Below are positions 34,922 to 43,075 of a stretch of DNA of 62,064 nucleotides, piece by piece. The position numbers and the translations under genes were made by a program. Origin of the DNA: a virus; IMG/VR virus record IMGVR_UViG_3300030060_002483, positions 1 to 62,064 of that record; one strand, given 5' to 3'. How positions within the stretch are numbered: the stretch's first letter is position 1; each line of letters begins with the position of its first letter. Below the pieces are notes generated by a model that saw only the letters and a program-made list of their open reading frames with translations, did not search any database and was not told the origin of the DNA.

Positions 34922-35108
34922 GTGTAAGTTATGTAAAGAGGACATGCCTAAGGGTAGAGCGGAGCTAGGTTATATAACCTGCTTAGAATGTGGTGAGATG
35001 GCTGCACAAATACTCGCTAGTAAGCGTAGAAAACAAGTAGCCCCAGCCTATAATAAAGGTGCTTACCAATTTATAACTATCAATGATTTAGAAACTATAG
35101 GAAGGTAG
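34914..35108 (+). CDS. Small zinc-ribbon protein
   Basis: 64 residues. CKLCKEDMP and CLECGEM form a four-Cys zinc ribbon, with a basic middle (ASKRRKQVAP). It is probably a small nucleic-acid or protein-binding factor of the early region. No specific family is named. Confidence 0.72.
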   Translation: MSKCKLCKEDMPKGRAELGYITCLECGEMAAQILASKRRKQVAPAYNKGAYQFITINDLETIGR

Positions 35109-35109
35109 T

Positions 35110-35391
35110 ATGAAAAAAGTTCACGTGATAAGAGTATTGAGGTTACTGAACCTACATTTAAAACACATGGCTACTACTCAACCACTAATGGAAAAAGAGT
35201 TTACTGATATGTTGGAGTTAAATAAAGACATGCTTAGAGCAGTGAGGAAAACTAATAGTAACGACATGTCAGAAGTTATTGATGAGGAAATACTTTTAAG
35301 TATCATTGAAAGTATATTGCTACCGTATGGTGCGGATTTTAATATCCGTTATATTAAGAAAACTAGGAAAAATCAAGTTACATATATGTAG
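35110..35391 (+). CDS. Small helical hypothetical protein
   Basis: 93 residues, mostly helical, with many Leu and Met and a basic C-terminus (RYIKKTRKNQ). There is no membrane segment. It starts one base after the previous stop, with AGGAAGG upstream. Function unknown. Confidence 0.66.
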   Translation: MKKVHVIRVLRLLNLHLKHMATTQPLMEKEFTDMLELNKDMLRAVRKTNSNDMSEVIDEEILLSIIESILLPYGADFNIRYIKKTRKNQVTYM

Positions 35392-35403
35392 TTAGGAGGA
35401 CAT

Positions 35404-35604
35404 ATGAGCACAGATTGTAAACACGAGAATATAGCTAACAGCTATAAAATAAACAAAGACGGAGTATTAGAAAGCGTATTAGAGTGTGAAGATTGCGGTA
35501 AACGTGAAACAGGAATAGTAGCGTTAACTGAAGAAGTTAACGTACCTAAACACCTACAAGGCTACTCAAAAGAGACCATCGAAATATTGCGTAAAATATT
35601 TTGA
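35404..35604 (+). CDS. Small zinc-binding protein
   Basis: 66 residues with a strong TAGGAGG site before the ATG. It carries CKHENIA and CEDCGKRE, a C-x2-H...C-x2-C zinc site. It is followed directly by a promoter. Function unknown; probably a regulator or accessory. Confidence 0.7.
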   Translation: MSTDCKHENIANSYKINKDGVLESVLECEDCGKRETGIVALTEEVNVPKHLQGYSKETIEILRKIF

Positions 35605-35610
35605 CCATGG

Positions 35611-35639
35611 TTTACATCAAACCCCACCTTACCTATTAT
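35611..35639 (+). promoter_or_regulatory. Sigma70-type promoter, TTTACA-N17-TATTAT
   Basis: TTTACA at 35611-35616 and TATTAT at 35634-35639 are 17 bases apart. TTTACATC matches the promoter at 32688. It drives the gene at 35688, which has a CAGGAGG site. Confidence 0.68.
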
Positions 35640-35687
35640 TTAATAGTTAGTTAATTTATATAGGGTCACACCCAGGAGGAAAAAATT

Positions 35688-36059
35688 ATGTCTAACGATA
35701 ACGGATATGTTAATAAACAAAACCCCAACAGGGGTAAAGTACTAGATGCGCTTGACGATATGTTTGACTACTTACAAGTAAGGCTCAACGACCTTGAAGG
35801 GCGTATTAATAGTATATCAACGGTAACCCACGTTGACTTTAATATTAATGACTACGTGCACAAGGAAGAGCTAAGTGAAGCCTTTGAGTGTTTTAGGGAC
35901 AACCTATACGTTGACTCTTACGACGTTACTATTGAAGCTAACATTGACGGTGATATGCCCGTAAGGAGTGACGGTATTGACCGTGTTGACCTTGATTCTA
36001 TGACCGAGAAGCGTCAAAACCCACCCGTAGAATTACCAGAAGGTGATGACGATGAGTGA
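35688..36059 (+). CDS. Acidic hypothetical protein
   Basis: 123 residues with CAGGAGG before the ATG. It is strongly acidic, ending EGDDDE, with an N-terminal helix and a mid-region beta segment. The charge pattern resembles DNA-mimic or host-interacting early proteins, but that is only a guess. It overlaps the next gene by 8 bases. Confidence 0.68.
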   Translation: MSNDNGYVNKQNPNRGKVLDALDDMFDYLQVRLNDLEGRINSISTVTHVDFNINDYVHKEELSEAFECFRDNLYVDSYDVTIEANIDGDMPVRSDGIDRVDLDSMTEKRQNPPVELPEGDDDE

Positions 36060-36459
36060 TAAAAAGAATATTAAAGTTGCGCTGGTTGACCCGTTTGAGC
36101 AGAGGGTAGTTTATCAAACTATCCCTACTGACTCTCACGGGTCGATATTAGGCGGAGTCAAACTACTAATTGATTGTAGTTTAATTGATATAGTTACGTT
36201 GAGTGACAAGCATATGGCTATAGTAGATGACAACGGTTTATACCGAGAGGACACTAGGTATAGTTTATTGCCCATGTACCCTCAACCGTTGGCTGGTAAC
36301 GTTGTAGTTTGTAACTATGACGAAGAAGGTAATACTACGGATATTGACTCAGACATGTATGACGAGTTAGTGAGCTACACTAAGTTTATGCATGAAGGGT
36401 TTAGCGTAGAGCCTAGATTTGAGTTTATGCCGTTGCCTACGGGTAAGGAGATAAACTAA
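36052..36459 (+). CDS. Hypothetical protein
   Basis: 135 residues from the ATG at 36052, which has AGAAGG ~9 bases upstream; a GTG at 36043 is the alternative. It is acidic with alternating beta segments. No motif is recognised. It is coupled to both neighbours. Confidence 0.68.
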   Translation: MSDKKNIKVALVDPFEQRVVYQTIPTDSHGSILGGVKLLIDCSLIDIVTLSDKHMAIVDDNGLYREDTRYSLLPMYPQPLAGNVVVCNYDEEGNTTDIDSDMYDELVSYTKFMHEGFSVEPRFEFMPLPTGKEIN

Positions 36460-36974
36460 TGTCTACACGAGCGGTTTATACGTTTCATTCTGTAGCTTCC
36501 CCTGAGGGAGCTACGGATAGAAACCCTATAAGCATTTATAAGCACCATGACGGTTATCCGTCGGGTGCTTTAGGTTTTTTATCCAACGCGTCATTATATT
36601 GTACTGACCAAGTTAAGTTTACCACCTGCTCTTACGTTGATACTAATTTTGGTGAAGTAGAACCTATTACCGTAGCCAGTGTGCGTGACCAGTTTGTATT
36701 AGGGTTTATGATGCACCCAGATAACGGAGGGCATAAATACTTTACTCCGTCGCCCGAGGTACACGGTGATATAGAATACGCCTACAATATTTACGTAGAG
36801 GATTTTAATAAAGCCGAAGAGCCTAACTACAACCCAGTAGTGGAAATTATGTCCGTGTATACTGGGGTGAGTGATAATTATCAACAAAACCATAAGTACG
36901 AGTTAGTGGCTAAAGACACTCTTGATAAACTGTACGCAGATTTAATAAACGGTAAGGACTATGAAACAGGATAA
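36459..36974 (+). CDS. Conserved phage protein with KHHDGYP motif
   Basis: 171 residues, TAATG-coupled. The core STRAVYTFHS and ISIYKHHDGYPSGALGFL define a small family I have seen in marine phages. No catalytic function is known to me. It overlaps the MazG-like gene by 14 bases, so the two may act in the same process. Confidence 0.7.
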   Translation: MSTRAVYTFHSVASPEGATDRNPISIYKHHDGYPSGALGFLSNASLYCTDQVKFTTCSYVDTNFGEVEPITVASVRDQFVLGFMMHPDNGGHKYFTPSPEVHGDIEYAYNIYVEDFNKAEEPNYNPVVEIMSVYTGVSDNYQQNHKYELVAKDTLDKLYADLINGKDYETG

Positions 36975-37284
36975 CGAGTTTAGACACTCTACTATTATGG
37001 ACATAGTGACGTGGGCAGAAGACCGAGGTCTTTTGTCCGCCAAAGACAATGAAGCTAAGAGTGCACAGTTAATAAAACTCACGGAAGAAGTAGGTGAGTT
37101 AGCTAGAGCGTTTAGTAAGAAAGACAGGTGGGACTTAGTAGATTCAATAGGGGATTGTATGGTTGTGTTGATAGTTATTGCCTATCAGCACGACCTTACT
37201 GTTGAAGAGTGTTTAAGTAAAGCCTACGAAGAAATAAAAGACCGTAAAGGCGTTCTAAAAGATGGTTATTTTATTAAGGAGTAA
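36961..37284 (+). CDS. mazG: MazG-like nucleotide pyrophosphohydrolase
   Basis: 107 residues, a single all-helical MazG-type domain. The metal-binding acidic motif is in KLTEEVGELARA (ExxE), and a second acidic pair is in SIGDCMVVL. Such phage enzymes hydrolyse NTPs or dNTPs, or alarmones, and so shape the nucleotide pool during infection. It could also cleanse pools alongside the base-modification genes. Confidence 0.8.
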   Translation: MKQDNEFRHSTIMDIVTWAEDRGLLSAKDNEAKSAQLIKLTEEVGELARAFSKKDRWDLVDSIGDCMVVLIVIAYQHDLTVEECLSKAYEEIKDRKGVLKDGYFIKE

Positions 37285-37348
37285 CCACCCCATACCTTTT
37301 GACTAGGGCTATTATAATACTAGGTTATTTAATAAAAGGAGGAACCTA

Positions 37349-37564
37349 ATGAATAAAATATACCAAGTTGAGGTAAAAGTAACAGAAACTCATCACATGT
37401 TGATAGAAGCAGACAGCCCTGAACACGCTAAACGCTTAACAGAGAACTGCGCACCAGACCAAGTAAACGACCGTAGCACCCTAGGTGATACTGACGTAAA
37501 CGTGGTGAAGATTACTGATATAACCACTATAGTCCGTGATGAAGCTGAGGATTATCATGAGTGA
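37349..37564 (+). CDS. Small hypothetical protein
   Basis: 71 residues with AAGGAGG before the ATG, a strong site. It is a small alpha/beta acidic protein (YQVEVKVTETHHMLIEADSP). A TATAAT box lies at 37313-37318 with no proper -35. It overlaps the next gene by 8 bases. Function unknown. Confidence 0.7.
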   Translation: MNKIYQVEVKVTETHHMLIEADSPEHAKRLTENCAPDQVNDRSTLGDTDVNVVKITDITTIVRDEAEDYHE

Positions 37565-37892
37565 ATTACAAAATAAATTTAATTGGCAGGATGACCGTGC
37601 TACGGACGACGCCTACTATATATCCGATACGTTAAACAACTATATGGATGAGTTTAAAGAGTTGGGAGCTATTAATGGTATAGGCATATGGGTATACGAG
37701 GATAAAACCTACACCTATGTAGCCCATTATTTTTACGATGATACAGCTAAGTCTGACTTTCGACATTCTGCTAACTTATACAGGATTGAAAAAGATGAAC
37801 AGGTAAGGGGGTTAAATTACCCTGACCAAGTTGACCCTGCTGATGAAGACCATATTTATTTTAATGCTGACCCAGGAGAAAAACCTAAGTAA
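37557..37892 (+). CDS. Acidic hypothetical protein
   Basis: 111 residues from the ATG at 37557, chosen because it overlaps the upstream stop by 8 bases like its neighbours. Acidic, rich in Tyr and Asp, no membrane segment. It is the last gene before the large noncoding region. Function unknown. Confidence 0.68.
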   Translation: MSELQNKFNWQDDRATDDAYYISDTLNNYMDEFKELGAINGIGIWVYEDKTYTYVAHYFYDDTAKSDFRHSANLYRIEKDEQVRGLNYPDQVDPADEDHIYFNADPGEKPK

Positions 37893-37964
37893 AGCTGTTT
37901 CTTATATATTGGCTGTGGAAAAAAAGTTTTCTAAAACTGTAAAAGTTTTCTATTTAGCTAATAA

Positions 37965-38021
37965 GCCAATAGTCACGGAGCTGTAAAGCTCTACTCTAGT
38001 CCTTTTATCGTGGCTATTGGC
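37965..38021 (+). ncRNA. Stem-loop element with GNRA tetraloop
   Basis: A 13-bp stem pairs 37965-37977 with 38009-38021 with one wobble. Inside is the hairpin GAGCT-GTAA-AGCTC (37978-37991), capped by a GNRA-type loop. A 17-base single strand (37992-38008) follows. GGCTATTGGCTA (38012-38023) can instead pair perfectly with 38259-38270, so two folds compete. Confidence 0.5.
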
Positions 38022-38040
38022 TACCCTATTACCGACCTAT

Positions 38041-38159
38041 TGCCTATTTGAAGACAATAACTTATTGATGGGTAATTATTGGTAACACTAACCATAAAAC
38101 ATGTAGCAGGTTTGGTAATAGAATAAACCGAATAACAGTTCTCTATATAGGCAGAACTG
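38041..38159 (+). ncRNA. Structured RNA element 3 (GAAGACA motif, pseudoknot potential)
   Basis: TGCCTAT (38041-38047) can pair with ATAGGCA (38147-38153), which forms the loop of the hairpin CAGTTCT...AGAACTG (38137-38143 and 38153-38159). This is a pseudoknot order. TGAAGACA (38049-38056) follows the first strand, as in elements 1 and 2. The motif is shorter than the 14 bases shared by those two. Confidence 0.42.
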
Positions 38160-38204
38160 AGAAAACCTAGGGACACGCACCACGAACCAAAATATATGGA
38201 CCAC

Positions 38205-38332
38205 GGACCAAGGACACCGACCAAAGACAAAGACATCATGATCATGATCCAAAGACAATAGCCAATAGCCCATGGACCAAGGACAAAGACACAAAGACAA
38301 AGACACAAGGAACTATGATCATGATCATGATC
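38205..38332 (+). repeat. Two imperfect 69-base direct repeats with GATC clusters
   Basis: GGACCAAGGACA occurs at 38205-38216 and again at 38274-38285, a period of 69. Each copy continues with AAAGACAAAGACA-like sequence and then ATGATCATGATC, two units at 38238-38249 and three at 38315-38332. Five GATC sites lie within 95 bases. The layout resembles iterons of a replication origin, or a packaging site. Confidence 0.55.
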
Positions 38333-38476
38333 TTGTTGTACTTCGCTCCTGGTCACCCTAAATCCGCTCAAAAAATAAAGGGACTTTTTTAGTATATAGG
38401 GCTTTACTTTTACTATACTTTGGACTAATATAATAGGGTATTATATATTAATTAGGGCTAAGCCCAGGAGGTAAAA

Positions 38477-38722
38477 ATGTCTAATACTAAAACTAAATCG
38501 GTGTCCGTTAACGCTAACCCTAACCCAGCCGTGATTACGGTTGACGTTAGTAAAGCTAGAGTTGAGGGAGCTAACTTTAACCAGACCCGCCTTAAAAAAG
38601 CGAGTAAGGCAAAAACCCGTAATGACTTAGTAGAAATATATACTACGTTATTCGGTAGTAATAATTACCGTAGCCATTTAAACTACGATATTAAGAAGGG
38701 AGCTATAGTACTAGAAAGCTAG
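38477..38722 (+). CDS. Small basic hypothetical protein
   Basis: 81 residues with a strong AGGAGG site. It is basic, with a Val/Asn/Pro-rich N-terminus (SVSVNANPNPAVITV) and a helical Lys-rich centre (TRLKKASKAKTRNDL). An own promoter and terminator make it a single-gene unit. A small nucleic-acid binding role is possible but not shown. Confidence 0.72.
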   Translation: MSNTKTKSVSVNANPNPAVITVDVSKARVEGANFNQTRLKKASKAKTRNDLVEIYTTLFGSNNYRSHLNYDIKKGAIVLES

Positions 38723-38740
38723 TACTACCCAGCCGAGTTA

Positions 38741-38764
38741 GGGGAGTTTATACTCCCCTTTTTT
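38741..38764 (+). terminator. Rho-independent terminator
   Basis: GGGGAGT (38741-38747) pairs with ACTCCCC (38752-38758) around TTAT and ends in six T. It closes the single-gene unit at 38477 and has the same core as the terminator at 21644. Confidence 0.9.
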
Positions 38765-38778
38765 ATACCCAAAAAAGT

Positions 38779-38794
38779 TAGTAAGTACTTACTA
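38779..38794. promoter_or_regulatory. 16-base perfect palindrome, operator-like
   Basis: TAGTAAGTACTTACTA is a perfect inverted repeat with no spacer. It lies between the terminator and the GC-rich hairpins and may bind a dimeric regulator or other protein. Confidence 0.45.
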
Positions 38795-38798
38795 TCGC

Positions 38799-38840
38799 GT
38801 CGCCCTACGGGCGACTGATCGGCGTCGCCTACGGCGACGC
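38799..38840 (+). other. Tandem GC-rich hairpins with TAC loops
   Basis: GTCGCCC-TAC-GGGCGAC (38799-38815) and GCGTCGCC-TAC-GGCGACGC (38822-38840) are perfect stems of 7 and 8 bp with the same loop. They are not followed by T runs, so they are not ordinary terminators. Confidence 0.6.
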
Positions 38841-39089
38841 ACAGAGACGCAGGTTTACTTTAACTTTACTTTAGGAGAAAGACACAGCGACCGTGCACCG
38901 AGGACAACTGAAGGACCTGCGGAGTCCTCGCTTCGCTCGGACACAGAGAGACACACAGATTGACCCCCACCCCCCTTAATGAGGTTAACGTATATAAGTA
39001 GCCGTAGCTAAGATTTTCACGCTCATTTACTATATAAATTATGTTTTGAACTAGAACGCTATACCCTAAAATTTTTTGCAAAATTTTTT

Positions 39090-39095
39090 TATAAT
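39090..39095 (+). promoter_or_regulatory. -10-only promoter candidate, possibly leaderless mRNA
   Basis: TATAAT lies 6 bases before the ATG at 39102, with no ribosome site and no -35 box. The TTTATAATA context matches that before 10082. Confidence 0.48.
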
Positions 39096-39101
39096 ATTGA
39101 G

Positions 39102-39476
39102 ATGTCTAAACGTCTCACTGAATATTTTGAATCTATAAAAGAAGACTGCCCTTATTCAGCTCCTTCTTATAAAAACGGTAAACTATTAGTATTTGACTAC
39201 GATCCACAGTTAATAGACGAATATTATCAGGTAATAGACCAGTATGACGCTATTATGTTTGAATGTCCCTCCTCGACGTCTCGCGACTCACTACTAACCA
39301 TACTTGAAGATTTAGATGACGAGCGACCTAACGCTATGTGGTTTTGGTCACACCCTGATGAAAAACACAACAGTACTCCTAAACCTAGTATAATTATGCA
39401 GAATAAAGTAAACTTGAAGAGAGCACGTAAGGAGTTTTTTAGTAAAATCAAAGATGATAGAGAATCTACTAAATAG
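39102..39476 (+). CDS. Hypothetical protein, first gene of packaging/head region
   Basis: 124 residues, soluble and charged, with a Lys/Arg-rich C-terminus (LKRARKEFFSKIKDD). It has no ribosome site; a TATAAT box ends 6 bases before the ATG. It overlaps the next gene by 23 bases. No motif is recognised; it may be an assembly or packaging factor. Confidence 0.66.
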   Translation: MSKRLTEYFESIKEDCPYSAPSYKNGKLLVFDYDPQLIDEYYQVIDQYDAIMFECPSSTSRDSLLTILEDLDDERPNAMWFWSHPDEKHNSTPKPSIIMQNKVNLKRARKEFFSKIKDDRESTK

Positions 39477-41568
39477 TTTAGCTAAATATCAAAGCGAAGA
39501 AGAGTATAAAAACATGCTCGAGGATATGAGTAAGGCACCAGCTGGATTTTTTCCGCCTGACTCTCAAGCGTTACCCCGTGACCCTGGACCTACTGAAAAG
39601 TTTGGCAACCTTATTGGTAAAGGTTTATTAAAACTGCCTTACGTATTTGAAGATGAACGCTCAGCTATGTCAACTGGACAAGACACAGCTAATGTATTAG
39701 CTTTTGCCCCAGTTAGTGGTAATATACTAGGTTACTTAGAAGGTAAGGATTTAGAGAAAAAAGGTAGCCCAGGACTAGGTAGTTTAATACAAGCGTTATC
39801 AGTTGCTATTCCTGGTGGTGCTAAAATACCTAAACCTAAAGTAAAACCTAAAGTAGAACCCTTACCCACAGTAACCGCTACTAAAGTACAAACTACTGAT
39901 ACTAACCCAGACTTTGGTGATATAGAAGTAGATGGGTTTGAAATAGTCGGCGGGTTGCCCACCTTTAGTAGAACTAACTTTAACAGTAACGCAGAGTTTA
40001 GATTAGCTACTAACCTTACTTTCCCTAAAGCTAATAAAAAATATAACGTTGAAGATTTAATAAAAAACACTATAAGTACTGCTCCACCTAGTTTACGTAA
40101 CAGTATCACTGAACAGTTTGATGACTTTGTTTCATCTAGTTTACGTGGTAAAAAAGCCACGAAACAAGAACTATTAGACGATATGGGTAAAAATACGCCT
40201 GTGTTTAAAGAAAACTACATGAACGACCCTGACGCTTTAGTTAGAGAAGCCACAAACATGCACCACGGAAAGTATATGCCTAATATGCCTGGCACTAATA
40301 CAACGCCTGACTCTTTATTGTCAGCCTCACTTTTAAATAAACCCGTTTCAGTAGTAGAAAGATCTTTTTCTTATACCCACCCTAAGTACGTAACCCTTAA
40401 TAACCCCGTACACCCTGAAGTAGGTCTGGGGTCAGTAAACATAACCGCTAACAGAGGCAATATAATTAAGAACAATCCAGGGTTAGATAATACTAAAAAC
40501 CGTATTTTCCACTCAAGGGGAGCTATTTATGATGAAGTAGGAGAAGAAGGAGAAAGAGTTTATATAGCGGGTGAAGGACAATCAGGCGTTTACGGTAGAA
40601 ACAATACGGAAACAAGTGCTGTAACCTACGCTAGTAAAAAACGTCGTTTTAGTCTTACAGAATCAGAAGAGCTTAGACAAGGTCCGTTATCAGCTATACT
40701 TAATAGTGCAGACTCAGCTCAACCTACTTATATAGGTGACTATGAATTAACTCCGTTTTTAGCTAGATCTGAATATAAAGATACTATTAAAGATTTAAAT
40801 AAAACCAGAGCTGATGAAATTAAAAATATACAAGAAGCTGAAGCTTTAAGTGCAGGGTTTAGAGGCGGTATGAAAGAAGCTGACGGTATAAAAAGTAAAT
40901 ACAGTAGACTCTTTATAGAAGCTACTGAAGGAGTTGACCCGCCTCCTAGTTTTGATGAAGTTCAACGTGCAATAAACGCAGCTGACAATAAAATAATAGA
41001 TCAATACAACCGTGCCTTAGATTTAGAAAACCAAATACAGTTTAGAACTTTTGAAATAAACCGTAGTTATAACGACTTAATAAAACCTTTATTAAAAGGT
41101 GGGGAAGAAGTAGCTGAAGGTAAAATACCCTTAGTTAAAGAATGGTTTCCCTTACATATGAAAACCAGCATGAACGAAGCGATAGAACAAGGTGCTGATT
41201 CTATATACTTCCCTATTAACGATTACGCAGTGGCTAAACAAACTGGTCAACGTTTACAACCCGAAAGAGTACGTCAATATAAATATAGAACGGATAGTTT
41301 TGAAGAAGCAGAGGGTGAAATACTCCCTTACACACCAGGAGAAACAGCTCAAGGTTTAGCACCTTTTTACCGTCAAGAAACTAAAAGAGGCGTAAAACGT
41401 ATAGAAGACGAATACGGTATAAAATTAAACGCTGAAACTATAATGGACGACAATAATAATGAATTTATAAAAATAGCCCTAACCCCAGAAATAAAAGAGG
41501 CACTCAAAAGAATACTGTATAACCGTGGGGGATTAGTGACTATGATGCCGTTAAAATATGGAATATGA
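39454..41568 (+). CDS. Large putative virion or internal protein
   Basis: 704 residues. The N-terminus is helical. Residues ~80-150 have an Ala/Gly-rich hydrophobic stretch and a Pro/Lys segment (KPKVKPKVEPLPTV). The C-terminus ends NRGGLVTMMPLKYGI, an NRGGLV-type motif that I associate with marine phage virion proteins. No enzyme motif is identified. It precedes terL and overlaps it by 11 bases. Confidence 0.7.
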   Translation: MIENLLNSLAKYQSEEEYKNMLEDMSKAPAGFFPPDSQALPRDPGPTEKFGNLIGKGLLKLPYVFEDERSAMSTGQDTANVLAFAPVSGNILGYLEGKDLEKKGSPGLGSLIQALSVAIPGGAKIPKPKVKPKVEPLPTVTATKVQTTDTNPDFGDIEVDGFEIVGGLPTFSRTNFNSNAEFRLATNLTFPKANKKYNVEDLIKNTISTAPPSLRNSITEQFDDFVSSSLRGKKATKQELLDDMGKNTPVFKENYMNDPDALVREATNMHHGKYMPNMPGTNTTPDSLLSASLLNKPVSVVERSFSYTHPKYVTLNNPVHPEVGLGSVNITANRGNIIKNNPGLDNTKNRIFHSRGAIYDEVGEEGERVYIAGEGQSGVYGRNNTETSAVTYASKKRRFSLTESEELRQGPLSAILNSADSAQPTYIGDYELTPFLARSEYKDTIKDLNKTRADEIKNIQEAEALSAGFRGGMKEADGIKSKYSRLFIEATEGVDPPPSFDEVQRAINAADNKIIDQYNRALDLENQIQFRTFEINRSYNDLIKPLLKGGEEVAEGKIPLVKEWFPLHMKTSMNEAIEQGADSIYFPINDYAVAKQTGQRLQPERVRQYKYRTDSFEEAEGEILPYTPGETAQGLAPFYRQETKRGVKRIEDEYGIKLNAETIMDDNNNEFIKIALTPEIKEALKRILYNRGGLVTMMPLKYGI

Positions 41569-43072
41569 TTTAAGCGATCTCCCCGAAGACGTATTAAAAG
41601 AACACCTAGAACTAACTGAACGTTTAAAAGAAATACAAGACGTTGAAGCTAGTAAAGATAATTTTTTAAACTTTGTTAAAAGCCAGTGGCCACAGTTTAT
41701 TAGCGGTGCCCACCATAAAAAGATGGCGGAAGCGTTTGACCGTATAGCTAAAGGTAAAATAAAACGGTTAATAATTAACATGCCTCCGCGTCATACTAAA
41801 AGTGAGTTCGCTAGTCATTACTTCCCCGCTTACTTAGTAGGACGTAACCCTAGTTTAAAAATACTACAAGCCACCCACACCGCAGACTTAGCAGTAAAGT
41901 TTGGTCGTAAAATTAGGGACTTGATGTTAACGGAAGATTTTCAAAAAGTATTTCCTGACGTACTAATAAACCCAGACTCAAAAGCAGCAGGTAAATGGGA
42001 GACGCAAGATAAAAGTAACCCTAAGTTAAAAGGCGAGTATTATGCTGCGGGTGTTGGAGGTGCGTTAGCTGGTAGAGGAGCGGACTTATTTATTATTGAC
42101 GACCCACACTCCGAACAAGATGCCATGAACCCTAAGAGTATGGAAGATACTTACGATTGGTATACTAGTGGACCCCGCCAACGTTTACAGCCAGGAGGAG
42201 CCATAGTAATAGTTATGACTCGCTGGAACGTTAATGATCTTACGGGTAGGTTACTTAAAGATGCTGCCCGTGACCCTAAAGCTGACCAGTGGGAAGTTAT
42301 AGAATTACCTGCTATATTACCTAGCGGTAAAGCTCTGTGGCCAGAATACTGGGAGTTAAAAGAACTAGAAAGTGTAAAAGCTAGTTTACGTGGTGGACCT
42401 AAATGGCACGCTCAGTATATGCAGAATCCAACGTCCGAGGAAGGTGCACTTATAAAAAGAGAATGGTGGAGAACTTGGGAAAGAGAAAGACCGCCACCTT
42501 GTGAATATTTAATACAAAGTTACGATACTGCGTTTTTAAAAAGCTCAATGGCTGACTACTCAGCTATAACTACGTGGGGAGTTTTTTACCCTGAGGGTCA
42601 ATTAGGTGAGGAGTTTTACGACGGCACCGTACCACACATCATACTATTAGATTGTGTTAAGGGCAGGTATAGTTTTCCTGAACTTAAAGCCGTAGCCTAT
42701 GACCAATATAATGATTGGCAACCTGACGTAGTTATAATAGAAAGTAAAGCTACGGGTATACCCTTAACTCAAGAACTGCGTAACTTAGGTATACCCGTAC
42801 AAAACTTTACACCTAGTAAAGGTAACGATAAAGTAGCTAGAGTCAACGCTAGTACCCCGCTATTTGAATCAGGTATGGTTTGGGCTCCTGATACTAAATA
42901 CGCTCACGAACTTATAGAAGAGTGTGCTGCTTTTCCTGCGGGGGACCACGATGATTTAGTAGACTCAACTACTCAAGCGTTATTACGTTTTAGACAAGGT
43001 GGTTTTGTAAAACTACCTAGCGACTACCAAGAAGACAATATATACTATAAACGAAAAATAAGTTATTATTAA
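41558..43072 (+). CDS. terL: Terminase large subunit
   Basis: 504 residues. The ATPase has a Walker A variant MPPRHTKSE (~75-83) and Walker B LFIIDDP with adjacent HSEQDA. The C-terminal RNase H-like nuclease has SYDTAFLKSSMADYSA, VIIESKATG and GDHDDLVDSTTQALL. TerL pumps DNA into the prohead and cuts it. It sits directly before the portal gene. The start at 41558 has little ribosome site and is probably translated by coupling. Confidence 0.95.
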   Translation: MEYDLSDLPEDVLKEHLELTERLKEIQDVEASKDNFLNFVKSQWPQFISGAHHKKMAEAFDRIAKGKIKRLIINMPPRHTKSEFASHYFPAYLVGRNPSLKILQATHTADLAVKFGRKIRDLMLTEDFQKVFPDVLINPDSKAAGKWETQDKSNPKLKGEYYAAGVGGALAGRGADLFIIDDPHSEQDAMNPKSMEDTYDWYTSGPRQRLQPGGAIVIVMTRWNVNDLTGRLLKDAARDPKADQWEVIELPAILPSGKALWPEYWELKELESVKASLRGGPKWHAQYMQNPTSEEGALIKREWWRTWERERPPPCEYLIQSYDTAFLKSSMADYSAITTWGVFYPEGQLGEEFYDGTVPHIILLDCVKGRYSFPELKAVAYDQYNDWQPDVVIIESKATGIPLTQELRNLGIPVQNFTPSKGNDKVARVNASTPLFESGMVWAPDTKYAHELIEECAAFPAGDHDDLVDSTTQALLRFRQGGFVKLPSDYQEDNIYYKRKISYY

Positions 43073-43075
43073 TCC

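Larger units (their letters stand above)
37893..38476. other. 584-base noncoding region with RNA structures and repeats
   Basis: No convincing gene on either strand; the - strand frames at 38021-38371 are low-complexity shadows of the repeat. The region holds a stem element (37965-38021), a GAAGACA element (38041-38159), a repeat block (38205-38332) and a TATAAT box (38429-38434) before the gene at 38477. Confidence 0.75.
38723..39101. other. 379-base noncoding region before the packaging genes
   Basis: No gene is seen. It holds a terminator (38741-38764), a palindrome (38779-38794), two GC-rich hairpins (38799-38840), further small hairpins around 38912-38940 and a -10 element at 39090. Its local GC and symmetry are unlike the AT-rich surroundings. 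Confidence 0.7.

Noticed and set aside
37299-37318. Promoter TTGACT...TATAAT before 37349
   Set aside because: The spacer is only 8 bases, too short for sigma70. Only the TATAAT could be meaningful.
38021-38371. Minus-strand frames with repetitive Asp-His and Leu-Cys sequence
   Set aside because: They are translations of the direct-repeat block, lack ribosome sites and have implausible composition.
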